From Nostoc sp. RI_552 (GTDB lineage: Bacteria > Cyanobacteriota > Cyanobacteriia > Cyanobacteriales > Nostocaceae): DNA of 37,158 nucleotides. Shown piece after piece: positions 16,037-25,826 of this stretch. Both the position numbers and the translations under genes were made by a program. The stretch spans positions 1 through 37,158 of the forward strand of contig WGNO01000037.1 in the NCBI GenBank assembly GCA_016124525.1. The letters run 5' to 3'. The first letter of the stretch is position 1. Every line of letters begins with the position of its first letter. The notes under the pieces were generated by a model, which saw only the letters and a list, made by a program, of their open reading frames with translations, ran no database searches and had not been told where the DNA came from.

Positions 16037-19000
16037 ATGAAACGCATTGTCTTGATTGCTGGGTTTGAATCATTTAATGCTGACTTGTACAGGAAAGGAG
16101 CTGAGTTGGCTAAATCACGCTGTCCTGATTTAGATATTCGGGTGTTTAGCGATGGTAATATTACCAGTCAGCGCGCCGTGGTTGAAGCAGCTCTTGAGGA
16201 GGCTGATGTGTTTTTCGGTAGCTTATTATTTGATTATGATCAGGTTTTATGGCTACGCGATCGCATTGCCCAAATTCCCATCCGTCTGGTGTTTGAGTCA
16301 GCTTTAGAATTGATGAGTTTAACCAAGTTGGGTAACTTTGCCATTGGGGATCAACCTAAAGGGATACCGAAACCAGTTAAGTTTATCCTCGACAAATTTA
16401 GCAATGGACGGGAAGAGGACAAACTTGCTGGTTATATTAGTTTCTTAAAAATCGGACCTAAACTGCTGAAATTTGTGCCAGTGCAAAAAGTCCAAGATTT
16501 ACGTAACTGGTTAATTATCTATGGATACTGGAACGCTAGCGGTTCGGAAAACGTTGCCGCTTTATTCTGGGTATTAGCAGAAAAATATTTAAACTTAAAG
16601 GTGGGGGATATTCCCCCACCACAAGAAACGCCGAATATGGGGTTACTTCATCCCGAGTACGAAGGATTTTTCACATCTCCCCGTGAGTATTTAAAGTGGT
16701 ATAAAAATCAGAACAAGAGTAAAATTTCTCAGCTTCCGGTGGTGGGAATTTTATTATACCGCAAACATGTTATCACTAAACAAGGATACATTTCCCAACT
16801 TATTCGTTGTTTTGAGGCTGGGGGTTTAATTCCCTTACCGATTTTCATTAACGGTGTAGAAGGACACGTAGCGGTACGGGATTGGATGACAAGCGATTAT
16901 GAAACCCAGCAACGACAGCAAGGTAATATCGAAACTCCCTCACTGAGGGATGAGGCGGTGGAGGTAGAGGCAATTGTTTCTACCATTGGCTTTCCTCTGG
17001 TGGGTGGACCGGCTGGTTCAATGGAAGCAGGCCGTCAAGTGGAAGTAGCAAAACGGATCCTTGCAGCTAAGAATGTACCGTACATTGTGGCTGCACCACT
17101 GCTGATTCAAGATATTTACTCATGGACGCGTCAAGGTATTGGTGGATTGCAAAGTGTAGTACTATATGCTTTACCTGAACTCGATGGAGCTATTGATACT
17201 ATTCCCCTGGGGGGGTTGGTGGGGGAAAAAATTTATTTAGTTCCTGAACGAGTAGAGCGGTTAATTGGGAGAGTGAAAAGTTGGATTAATTTACGTCAAA
17301 AGTCCCCATCCCAACGGAAAGTAGCAATTATTTTATATGGATTTCCCCCTGGTTATGGTGCTGTGGGGACTGCGGCTTTATTGAATGTTCCCCGTAGCTT
17401 GGTTAAATTTCTCCAGGCCCTCAAAGACCAAGGTTATGAAGTGGGGGATATTCCCGAAGATGGGGAAGAGTTGATTCGTCGGGTGAAAGTAGCAGATGAA
17501 GAAATGGAAACATGGGCAAAAAATAAATCTTTTCCCGCATCTGCTAATACTGTTCATGTCCGTAAGTTGGAAAAATGGTTGGGATATCTGCGAACTTCCC
17601 GGATTGAAAAACAATGGCAATCTCTGAGAGGAACTGGAATTAAAACCTATGGGGAGGAATTACATATTGGGGGTGTGCAGTTAGGTAATGTTTGGATTGG
17701 TGTACAACCTCCTTTAGGTATACAAGGGGACCCGATGCGGTTAATGTTTGAACGAGATTTAACTCCTCATCCCCAGTATGCGGCTTTTTATAAATGGCTA
17801 CAAAATGAATGGGCAGCGGATGCTGTGGTTCATTTTGGTATGCACGGGACGGTGGAATGGTTACCGGGTTCGCCGTTAGGTAATACTGGTTATTGTTGGT
17901 CTGATATTTTATTGGGTAATTTACCTAACCTATATGTATATGCGGCGAATAATCCTTCTGAGTCGATTTTGGCGAAGCGTCGCGGTTACGGGGTGTTAAT
18001 TTCTCACAATGTCCCGCCTTATGGTCGGGCTGGTTTGTATAAAGAGTTAATGTCTTTGCGGGATTTGATCTCAGAGTATCGCGAAGATCCCCAGAGGAAT
18101 TATGCTGTGAAGGAGGTGATTTGTAAAAAGATTGTTGATACTGGTTTAGATGCTGATTGTCCATTTACTGATGCTAAACGTTTGGGGATTGGTTTTAGTC
18201 CTGAGAATGTGAAAATGTTTAGCGCTCATGCTTTTGATGAGTATTTGCTGGATTTGTACGAATATCTGCAAGTTTTGGAAAGTCGGTTGTTTTCTTCTGG
18301 GTTGCATATTTTGGGGGAAGCGCCAAATGAGGAGGAGTTGGCTTCGTATTTGCAGGCTTATTTTGGCGAGGAATCCCAGAGGTGCAGAGAGGAAGAGGGG
18401 CTAGTGACTGATTTGTTGATGCAATGTGGTGATGAGTTAAAGAATTTGTTGCGGGGTTTGAATGGTGAGTATATTCTGCCTGGGCCTGGTGGTGATTTGT
18501 TGCGGGATGGTGCTGGGGTGTTACCTACGGGGAGAAATATTCACGCTTTAGATCCTTATCGAATGCCTTCTCCTGCTGCTTTTGCCCGGGGACGGGAAAT
18601 TGGTGAGAAAATTATTGCCCAGCATTTAGCGGAACATGGGAGGTATCCGGAAACGGTGGCGGTGATGTTATGGGGTTTGGATGCGATTAAAACTAAGGGT
18701 GAGTCTTTGGGTATTTTGTTGGAGTTGGTGGGGGCGGAACCTGTGAAGGAGGGTACTGGGCGCATTGTCCGTTATGAGTTGAAGCCTTTGGCTGAGGTAG
18801 GACATCCCCGTATTGATATTTTGGGGAATATGTCGGGGATTTTTCGCGATAGTTTTGTGAATATTATTGAGTTATTGGATGATTTGTTTCAACGGGCAGC
18901 TAATGTTGATGAATCAGAAGACCAGAATTTTATTAGAAAGCACGCTTTAGCTTTGCAAGCTCAGGGTGTAGAAAATAGTTCGGCAAGATTATTTTCTAAT

Positions 19001-19702
19001 CCTGCTGGCGATTTTGGTTCTTTGGTTAATGATCAAGTGGTTGATGGTAATTGGGAATCTGGGGAAGAATTGGGTGATACTTGGCAAGGTCGGAATGTTT
19101 TTAGCTATGGTAGGGAAGATAAGGGTAAAGCTAGGCCAGAGGTTTTAAATACTTTATTAAGAACAAGCGATGGCATTGTCCAAGAAATCGATTCTGTGGA
19201 ATATGGTTTAACTGATATTCAGGAATATTACGCTAATACTGGCGGGTTGAAAAAGGCAGCAGAAAAGCAACGCGGTAAAAAGGTGGCTACTAGTTTTGTG
19301 GAAAGTTTCTCGAAGGATACGACACCCCGCAATTTAGAGGATTTGCTCAGAATGGAGTACCGCAGCAAATTAGTTAATCCTAAGTGGGCGCAAGCAATGG
19401 CGAATCAAGGTTCTGGTGGTGCGTTTGAAATTTCCCAACGAATGACGGCGTTAATTGGTTGGGGTGGTACTGCTGATTTTCAAGATAATTGGGTTTATGA
19501 CCAAGCTGCTGATACTTATGCTTTAGATGCGGAAATGGCAGAGAAGTTACGTAAGGCAAATCCTGAAGCTTTTCGTAATATTTTGGGCAGAATGTTGGAG
19601 GCCCATGGGCGGGGTTTATGGCAGGGGGATGAAGATAAGTTAGATAAGTTACGCCAGTTATATGATTTAACGGATGAACAGTTGGAAGGAGTGATTGTAT
19701 GA
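16037..19702 (+). CDS. chlH: magnesium-chelatase H subunit family protein (BchH/ChlH paralogue)
   Basis: This 1221-residue porphyrin-binding chelatase subunit inserts Mg2+ into protoporphyrin IX together with the I and D ATPase subunits. The start is the ATG at 16037 (MKRIVLIAGFESFNADLYRK); the frame is open upstream to 15968 but the family N-terminus begins here. An N-terminal DUF3479-like domain (about 1-165) is followed by the large CobN/BchH domain, with the conserved core PPLGIQGDPMRLMFERDLTPH and HFGMHGTVEWLPGSPLGNTG, and the C-terminal block AFEISQRMTALIGWGG. It is shorter than the usual cyanobacterial ChlH (about 1330 residues) and starts differently, so it is probably a second H-type paralogue rather than the main ChlH. 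A cobaltochelatase CobN role is less likely because the N-terminus is BchH-like. Confidence 0.85.
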   Translation: MKRIVLIAGFESFNADLYRKGAELAKSRCPDLDIRVFSDGNITSQRAVVEAALEEADVFFGSLLFDYDQVLWLRDRIAQIPIRLVFESALELMSLTKLGNFAIGDQPKGIPKPVKFILDKFSNGREEDKLAGYISFLKIGPKLLKFVPVQKVQDLRNWLIIYGYWNASGSENVAALFWVLAEKYLNLKVGDIPPPQETPNMGLLHPEYEGFFTSPREYLKWYKNQNKSKISQLPVVGILLYRKHVITKQGYISQLIRCFEAGGLIPLPIFINGVEGHVAVRDWMTSDYETQQRQQGNIETPSLRDEAVEVEAIVSTIGFPLVGGPAGSMEAGRQVEVAKRILAAKNVPYIVAAPLLIQDIYSWTRQGIGGLQSVVLYALPELDGAIDTIPLGGLVGEKIYLVPERVERLIGRVKSWINLRQKSPSQRKVAIILYGFPPGYGAVGTAALLNVPRSLVKFLQALKDQGYEVGDIPEDGEELIRRVKVADEEMETWAKNKSFPASANTVHVRKLEKWLGYLRTSRIEKQWQSLRGTGIKTYGEELHIGGVQLGNVWIGVQPPLGIQGDPMRLMFERDLTPHPQYAAFYKWLQNEWAADAVVHFGMHGTVEWLPGSPLGNTGYCWSDILLGNLPNLYVYAANNPSESILAKRRGYGVLISHNVPPYGRAGLYKELMSLRDLISEYREDPQRNYAVKEVICKKIVDTGLDADCPFTDAKRLGIGFSPENVKMFSAHAFDEYLLDLYEYLQVLESRLFSSGLHILGEAPNEEELASYLQAYFGEESQRCREEEGLVTDLLMQCGDELKNLLRGLNGEYILPGPGGDLLRDGAGVLPTGRNIHALDPYRMPSPAAFARGREIGEKIIAQHLAEHGRYPETVAVMLWGLDAIKTKGESLGILLELVGAEPVKEGTGRIVRYELKPLAEVGHPRIDILGNMSGIFRDSFVNIIELLDDLFQRAANVDESEDQNFIRKHALALQAQGVENSSARLFSNPAGDFGSLVNDQVVDGNWESGEELGDTWQGRNVFSYGREDKGKARPEVLNTLLRTSDGIVQEIDSVEYGLTDIQEYYANTGGLKKAAEKQRGKKVATSFVESFSKDTTPRNLEDLLRMEYRSKLVNPKWAQAMANQGSGGAFEISQRMTALIGWGGTADFQDNWVYDQAADTYALDAEMAEKLRKANPEAFRNILGRMLEAHGRGLWQGDEDKLDKLRQLYDLTDEQLEGVIV

Positions 19703-19745
19703 ATTATTGCAACTAAGCTGAGGCTATGGTTGGCTCTGAGGAGTT

Positions 19746-22700
19746 TTATTGAACAAACCTTAATTGCACTACTGCTGCGGCTAAGGTTTCGGGTTGCACT
19801 GGTTTAGGTATGTGCATTTGAAAACCTGCGGCGATGGCTTGTTGTTGGTCAAACTCTGCTGCAAATGCTGTTAAAGCGATGGCGGGAACTTGTCCACCTA
19901 TTTCTTTTGGTAAGGCGCGAAGTTTCTGTAATAATTCATAGCCATCCATATAAGGCATACCTATATCAGTGACTAAAACATCTGGCTGGGATTCCACTAT
20001 GATTTGTAATGCTTCCCATGCTGATGCTGCTTTGGTGACTTCTGCACCATAAATTGTGAGTACAAGGCCGATAAAATCTCGCGAATCAGGATCATCATCG
20101 ACAACTAGGATTTTCATCCTACTTAAATTCAAACTTCCTGATGGTGACCCATTGTTTGTTAGTAGTGTTGATTGAGGGGATATCTGGTTGAAAGTTGTTA
20201 TGGGTTTAGGTAATGGTAGTTTGACAGTGAAAGTTGCTCCCTGTGCTTCACCTAAACTTAGAGCCTGAACAGTACCCCCATGTAATTCTACTAAGTGCCG
20301 GACAATTGCTAGTCCTAAGCCTAGACCTCCAAATTTTCTGGTAATTGAACTATCTTCTTGACGAAAGTAATCAAATATGAACGGCATAAATTCCGGGCTG
20401 ATACCTTTGCCTGTGTCAGTGACTTGGATTTGAGCCATGGAATCACATTTCTCTAGGCGTACTTCCACTCGTCCCCCAGGAGAAGTAAATTTAACGGCAT
20501 TAGATAAAAGATTCCAGACAATTTGTTGTAAGCGAGCTGGGTCACCTGTAATTTGCCCTATATTCTCTTGCAACAGAGTGTCAATGGTAATTTCTTTGGC
20601 AGCAGCTGCCACACTCACAGTTTCTAATGCTGCGGAAATAATCTTGGCTAAATTGACCCTGGAAACATTTAAGGTCAGTTTGCCTTGCAGAATGCGTGAT
20701 ACATCTAGCAAATCTTCAATTAGTTCTACTTGTAATTTAGCATTGCGTTCAATGGTTTCTATTGCTTGATTAGTTTTAGCTTTCTCCAGCCTGCCGGTTT
20801 TCAACAGCTGAATCCAACCAAGAATGGGGTTAAGTGGTGTCCGGAGTTCATGGGAAAGAACGGCGAGAAATTCGTCTTTAATGCGATTGGCTTTTTCCGC
20901 TTCTGCACGGGCGATTTGTTGCTGTTGCAAGGCATTTAACAAAGCTGATTCTGCCCGCTTGTGATCATCAATATCCGTACAAGAACCAAACCATTTGATA
21001 ATTTCTCCCTTGTGATTACGTAAAGGAAAAGCTCTTCCCAGATGCCAGCGATATTGTCCATCACTGGCACGACGGAAGCGGTATTCTACTTCATAATTTT
21101 TACCTGTACTAACGGATTGCTGCCAAATATCTACGCACATTTGCACATCGTCGGGATGGAGTACAGGTTGCCAGCCCCAACCTTGTGTTTGCTCCCAAGT
21201 CATGCCTGTATAGTCAAACCAACGCTGATTATAGTAGTCTAACCAACCATCAGGCCTGGCAGTCCAAATAATTTGTGGCATGGTGTCTGCTAAAGTGCGG
21301 AAATTTAAGTCACTTTGTTTGAAAGCTTCCCTGGCTTGGATATGATCCGTAATGTCAGTGTTAGTGCCGTACCATTTAACTATATTTCCCTTTTGGTCAC
21401 GTAAAGGTAGTGCTTGTCCTAAAATCCAACGATATTCTCCAGTGTGAAAAAGTAAGCGTGCTTCTGCTTGATATTCGCTGCCCGTTTGCACAGACTGGTT
21501 CCACAGTTTTTTCACTCGTGGTAAGTCTTCTGGATGAACAATATCATACCACCCATCAGATTCCATTTGTGCCAGTGTCTTACCTGTAAAATCGCGCCAC
21601 CTTTTGTTATAGTAGTCTAGTGTACCATTAGGTAGTGCCGTCCACACGTGTTGGGGAATAGTTTCGGTGATTAAGCGCAATTGATATTCACTGTGTTGCA
21701 ATGCTTGTTCTGAGCGATGACGCTCGATGGCTACTCCTGCAAGGTGAGATGCATTTTCAATCAATTGTTGTTCTGATTGTTGGGGAGTGCGGGGTGTGGA
21801 GTAGTATAGTGCAAAGGTTCCTAAGACATTGTTTTGGCTATCTAAAATAGGGGCAGACCAACAAGCTTGGAGATTGCTATCCAAGGCTAGATCGCGGTAT
21901 TTTACCCATTTCACATCTTGAGCGATATCTGAGACAATTACTGTTTGTTTGCTATGGGCAGCTGTGCCGCAACTGCCGATTTCTGGACCTACAGGTACAC
22001 CGTCTGCTAATGCCTGAATATATTTCTCTGGTAGGCTAGGGCCAACAGCAAGATGTAATTTGGTTTGCGATTTATCTAGTAACATGATGGAGCAAAAAAC
22101 TTGATTTAACCTAGCTTCTATGGAGTGAGCTAAAGTTAGCAATACTTCATGGAGAGATACACCTTTGGCAATAAGTTCTAAAATATGATTTTGTAAGGAC
22201 AAAATAGCTGCGTTTTGCTTGTAATTAGTGACATTCTGCTGTATGTGCATACCGGCAAAAATTTTTCCTTCCTGGTTTCGCACAGGAACAGTGTGAGTTT
22301 TGTAGATTTGATTTTGATAAGTAATTTCTTGAACTGTGGTTTTGCCTGATAAAGCAGCACGATATAAAGGTTCTATGACTTGGCAAGTTTCCTGAGGAAA
22401 GATTTCCCGGAGGGTTTTGCCGACCATAGAATTGGCTTCTAGTCCTATTACGGCTAATTCTGTACCTTCACATACCAAGTAGCGGAAATTATGGTCAAAT
22501 AAGTAAGCAGCACCATTGGGGATATGCTCCATGAGGGTGCGGTAAAGTACTTCTCGTTCAGCTAAGATGGCATTGGCTGGTAGTATTTGTGCTGTACATT
22601 CTACAACCTGTTGTTTGCTCTCTGGCTTATAAGCACTAATATCCCGTCCGATGAGATATATAAGTTGTGCTTCTTGAAGTTTAGTTAATGTCCAACTCAG

Positions 22701-23552
22701 CCATTTGTAAGACCCATCTTGACAACGGTAACGATTTTCCAAAAAAATACTGTGTATACCTGTTGTTAGTTTATTTATTTGTGCTTGAGTTGCAGCTTGA
22801 TCATCTGGATGAATTAAATCGATCCAAGAGTAAGTAATTAGTTTTGCAAATGAATAACCGAGGGTTTGACTAAAAGCAGAGTTTATTTGATGAAATTGCC
22901 CATCTAAGTTCGTAATACATAATAAGTCAAGGGAAAAATTTAAAAAATCACTTGCTGATAATTCTTGATAATTTTGACTGCGGTTGTCAGTTATTAATAA
23001 TTTTTTATTTATTTTAATAGAGCTATCACTGCTCAATTGTTGGAGCTTGATTTCAGTAATATCGATAAATGTAATTACAACAGCATAGGGATTAGTTTGA
23101 TTACCTGAAAATAAAGGTTGGCAGTTTAACAATAACCAACTTAGCTTGCCAGTTGGTTGATAAAAGCCGATAACAATATTTTGACATGGCTGCTTGGTTT
23201 GTAGAGCAACTATAGGGGGATGAGTTGCTGGTGTGACAAGTGACCCGTCTTCATGAATCATTTGCCAAGGTGGTTCAAAAAAAGTTTTGCCAAGTATTTG
23301 TTGCTGAGGATAGCCTAGAATTTTCTCGGCTACAGAATTACATCCTTGTATGGTTGTATCGGCTAGTTGAAAAATTATTCCCTCTTCTTCTGTATCTCTA
23401 ATTACTAACTTTCGTTTTTGACTTTCTGTTAATTTGATTTTTTGTGCCTGGGAATAATCCATAGGTGTATGTAATCTTAAAAACTCAGTAATAGCTTCTC
23501 GCAATGATAAGTCAGCAACCTTTGGCTCGTGGTAATTTTCTTGATTTTTCAT
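19746..23552 (-). CDS. multi-PAS/GAF hybrid sensor histidine kinase with C-terminal receiver
   Basis: This 1268-residue protein is cytosolic, with no membrane segment. Sensor domains in order: PAS (about 50-170), PAS (200-310), PAS (335-445), GAF (450-612), PAS (620-740) and PAS (750-868), the later PAS domains with PAC-like tails. A coiled linker leads to HisKA with phospho-acceptor His901 (SHELRTP), HATPase with N-box Asn1014, DTGKG (1046-1050) and GGLGLGL, and a receiver domain with Asp1196 (LVTDIGMPYMDG) and Lys1250. It should sense several small-molecule or redox cues and phosphorelay to a separate Hpt or regulator not found here. PAS4 and PAS5 are close copies. The GAF lacks the Cys-His chromophore pattern of a phytochrome. 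It is convergent with the chelatase gene, 43 bp apart. Confidence 0.95.
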   Translation of the reverse strand: MKNQENYHEPKVADLSLREAITEFLRLHTPMDYSQAQKIKLTESQKRKLVIRDTEEEGIIFQLADTTIQGCNSVAEKILGYPQQQILGKTFFEPPWQMIHEDGSLVTPATHPPIVALQTKQPCQNIVIGFYQPTGKLSWLLLNCQPLFSGNQTNPYAVVITFIDITEIKLQQLSSDSSIKINKKLLITDNRSQNYQELSASDFLNFSLDLLCITNLDGQFHQINSAFSQTLGYSFAKLITYSWIDLIHPDDQAATQAQINKLTTGIHSIFLENRYRCQDGSYKWLSWTLTKLQEAQLIYLIGRDISAYKPESKQQVVECTAQILPANAILAEREVLYRTLMEHIPNGAAYLFDHNFRYLVCEGTELAVIGLEANSMVGKTLREIFPQETCQVIEPLYRAALSGKTTVQEITYQNQIYKTHTVPVRNQEGKIFAGMHIQQNVTNYKQNAAILSLQNHILELIAKGVSLHEVLLTLAHSIEARLNQVFCSIMLLDKSQTKLHLAVGPSLPEKYIQALADGVPVGPEIGSCGTAAHSKQTVIVSDIAQDVKWVKYRDLALDSNLQACWSAPILDSQNNVLGTFALYYSTPRTPQQSEQQLIENASHLAGVAIERHRSEQALQHSEYQLRLITETIPQHVWTALPNGTLDYYNKRWRDFTGKTLAQMESDGWYDIVHPEDLPRVKKLWNQSVQTGSEYQAEARLLFHTGEYRWILGQALPLRDQKGNIVKWYGTNTDITDHIQAREAFKQSDLNFRTLADTMPQIIWTARPDGWLDYYNQRWFDYTGMTWEQTQGWGWQPVLHPDDVQMCVDIWQQSVSTGKNYEVEYRFRRASDGQYRWHLGRAFPLRNHKGEIIKWFGSCTDIDDHKRAESALLNALQQQQIARAEAEKANRIKDEFLAVLSHELRTPLNPILGWIQLLKTGRLEKAKTNQAIETIERNAKLQVELIEDLLDVSRILQGKLTLNVSRVNLAKIISAALETVSVAAAAKEITIDTLLQENIGQITGDPARLQQIVWNLLSNAVKFTSPGGRVEVRLEKCDSMAQIQVTDTGKGISPEFMPFIFDYFRQEDSSITRKFGGLGLGLAIVRHLVELHGGTVQALSLGEAQGATFTVKLPLPKPITTFNQISPQSTLLTNNGSPSGSLNLSRMKILVVDDDPDSRDFIGLVLTIYGAEVTKAASAWEALQIIVESQPDVLVTDIGMPYMDGYELLQKLRALPKEIGGQVPAIALTAFAAEFDQQQAIAAGFQMHIPKPVQPETLAAAVVQLRFVQ

Positions 23553-24078
23553 TAGCCAAAACTCTAGTTTTTTAAGGTGATTTTTGCGAAATAAACTTTT
23601 TATAGCTATTTGTTATTGGATGAGATATGTTGATTTATTGATGGGTTCATATAAATGAATATATAAAATATTGGCATCAGTTATACTTATATTTTAGCCC
23701 ACAGTCATGGCTAAATTTATGGAAGTTGACTTTATTTATGGAAACTCTATCTTTTAGCTTTTGCTGACATTTGGATAGTAATCTGAATGATTCTATTTTG
23801 CTAATTGACGAATGGATAAGAGAATAGAAACTATTGAAAGATATGAGAGAAAGTAAATTTTGTGAAGATGTTTTAAACTGACAGTTAACAGCGTTACAAA
23901 TCTCAAAATCAGCACAAATACCAAGTGGGGATGGTCAGGTAAAATCTTTATTTTTAGGCAATTATCAAGAAAAATGCTTCTGAAAATGGAATAGTTGAAT
24001 CTGTATTGTCAAAGTTGCGCGGGCAAAATGCCAGCATGACAAGAGGATTGATTACAGTAATTTCAGTAGACTTTGTAA
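23553..24078. other. AT-rich spacer, no gene recognised
   Basis: This region lies upstream of the kinase (minus strand) and downstream of the CCA enzyme gene. It contains AT-rich stretches that could hold the kinase promoter and two TTTATGGAA copies near 23717 and 23736. A plus-strand frame crossing 23960-24100 (GIVESVLSKLRGQNASMTRG) lacks a start signal and runs antisense into the cca gene; I do not count it as a gene. Confidence 0.4.
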
Positions 24079-25356
24079 CTAGAGTAGCAATAACTGCTTC
24101 GCTAAGGCTATGGCCTCTTCCAAGGTGGAAATTGTTCCTTCAGCTTGAGCTACGGCAATTTCTCTTAATAATTCGCCCAATTTTGGCGAAGGTGGAATGT
24201 CCAATGCTACAATCAAGTCCTCACCACTTACGAGTTTGGTGGGATGAGCAACTAAATCATTGGGGTTCAGGTAGCGGCTAATTAATGGTGTGTAGGCGCG
24301 TAGCCACTGCTCCTCAGGTATGGCAGATAGCAAAATATTATCTACTAAAGCTAAAATTACTGTGGCTGCAAATACATTCCCTGCTGCTTGGAAAAAAAAA
24401 TACTGTTCTCGCACAGACATATGGGCTGATTTTAGCTTCGGAAGGAGTTTAAGAGCAGTGGTAACGGCTTTAACTTCCGCATCGCTGTAGGTTAGTGCTT
24501 TGAGTTCTTTTTTAGCTTGTTGTGGTTGGGGGTGAACAAGACAAGCAAGTTTAGCAGTAGCTAACCAAGTAGTTTTGACTGTTTCGCGTATACACTGTTG
24601 TAGTTCTAGATGCAGTGGGAACCAATTTTGGGCAATTAAGGCGGCTACTGTGTCCACTTGTGCTAGTTTTTTCCAGCTTGTGGGGGTAGCATTTTTGAAG
24701 AAGGGGGCAAGTAAATTATTCTCTGCGGCTTTGATTAGCCAAAATGTCCCCTGAGAATTTGTTAATAAATAATTAATTTCTACCCGTACTCGTTCGGGGG
24801 CGACTTGTGTGATGTGTGATGCTAAGGTATTGATTGTTGCCTGGGTGGTTGGCTCAATGGTAAAACCAAGTTGGGCTGCTTGACGATATGCGCGCATTAA
24901 TCGCAGAGGGTCGTCTTTGAGGTTTGCTGGTGATACCATCCTCAGTATACCCTGTTCTAAATCAATTTGGCCTTGTAAAGGGTCGATGATTTGTTGGGTA
25001 TGGGGGTCATAAGCGATGGCATTAATTGTAAAATCTCTTCTGTGTAAGTCAGCTTCTAGACTCCCTCCTTCCTGCTGGGCGAAATCGGCTGTAGCTTGGG
25101 GAAATACGACACGGGCAATTTGCCTTTGGGGATCGAGTAGGACAAAGCCAACATGATAATGATGGGCGATGGACTGAGCTACCTGCACGGCATCAGATGG
25201 TATTATAAAATCTAGGTCTAAGTATTCGCGAGTTCTGCTGAGAAGGGCATCTCTTACTGCACCACCCACCATATAAGCAGGTTGTGGCAACCATTCTAAG
25301 CTAAAGGGCCAATTTTGGGGAAGTAGAGTAGGATATATCAAACCGTGGATTGTCAT
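24079..25356 (-). CDS. cca: class II tRNA nucleotidyltransferase (CCA-, CC- or A-adding enzyme)
   Basis: This 425-residue enzyme builds or repairs the 3' CCA end of tRNA. Visible motifs are the nucleotidyltransferase GGAVRDALL with metal-binding DLDF (motif A), HRRDFTINAIAYD (motif B), RMVSPANLKDDPLRLMRAYR carrying the DxxR nucleotide-template motif, and PERVRVEI. The C-terminal half is helical, as expected for the tRNA-binding body and tail. Some cyanobacteria split the job between separate CC-adding and A-adding enzymes, and the present residues do not let me decide which this is. The start is the ATG at 25356; a TTG three codons earlier is possible. It is divergent from ycf34 across 84 bp. 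Confidence 0.9.
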   Translation of the reverse strand: MTIHGLIYPTLLPQNWPFSLEWLPQPAYMVGGAVRDALLSRTREYLDLDFIIPSDAVQVAQSIAHHYHVGFVLLDPQRQIARVVFPQATADFAQQEGGSLEADLHRRDFTINAIAYDPHTQQIIDPLQGQIDLEQGILRMVSPANLKDDPLRLMRAYRQAAQLGFTIEPTTQATINTLASHITQVAPERVRVEINYLLTNSQGTFWLIKAAENNLLAPFFKNATPTSWKKLAQVDTVAALIAQNWFPLHLELQQCIRETVKTTWLATAKLACLVHPQPQQAKKELKALTYSDAEVKAVTTALKLLPKLKSAHMSVREQYFFFQAAGNVFAATVILALVDNILLSAIPEEQWLRAYTPLISRYLNPNDLVAHPTKLVSGEDLIVALDIPPSPKLGELLREIAVAQAEGTISTLEEAIALAKQLLLL

Positions 25357-25440
25357 AAAAATCAACCCAACAACTAGTGAATAAAAGTTGGGCTTAAGTT
25401 AGATTAACAATAAAGAAAGGTTCTTGGAGTCAGTTCTATT

Positions 25441-25689
25441 ATGTGTATTTGTGTGAACTGCCACTATGTAGATCGTTGTGAGACTTACCACGCTGTAGAA
25501 GCACAGCATCAACAGCCCCACTTAACTGGAAATCCTACTTTTAACCCGAATGAACCTTCCATTAATGTGAACATCCGCACAAAAGAGGATGTGATTGAAA
25601 TGGAATGGGATGTGGTCGGTTGTGTGAGCTTTAAGGAGGAAATGGGTAAATGGTCAAAATTGCGTCCTGGTGAACTATTACCTACGTGA
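25441..25689 (+). CDS. ycf34: Ycf34 family iron-sulfur protein
   Basis: This 82-residue protein is found in cyanobacteria and some algal plastids. The N-terminal MCICVNCHYVDRC supplies Cys2, Cys4, Cys7 and Cys13, and a further conserved cysteine lies in VVGCVSF (Cys61); the family binds an Fe-S cluster and affects photosynthetic electron transport. The family segment INVNIR..DVIEMEWDVVGC is intact. It lies 137 bp ahead of tsaB with a strong hairpin between, so it is probably its own transcript. Confidence 0.93.
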   Translation: MCICVNCHYVDRCETYHAVEAQHQQPHLTGNPTFNPNEPSINVNIRTKEDVIEMEWDVVGCVSFKEEMGKWSKLRPGELLPT

Positions 25690-25716
25690 TTAAAGATAAT
25701 TACTCGATATTATAAA

Positions 25717-25744
25717 CGGCTACTACTTTTTTCTGTAGTAGTCG
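25717..25744 (+). terminator. 10-bp hairpin after ycf34
   Basis: CGGCTACTAC and GTAGTAGTCG pair over 10 bp (one G-U) with a T-rich 8-nt loop, 27 bp after the ycf34 stop. There is no good T-run after it on the plus strand, only GGGTTTGATATT. Confidence 0.5.
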
Positions 25745-25826
25745 TGGGTTTGATATTCAACATAAACTAGGGATTATATGGTTGAATAAATAAATAACCT
25801 TGAAATAATAAATTTTTTAATTAACC

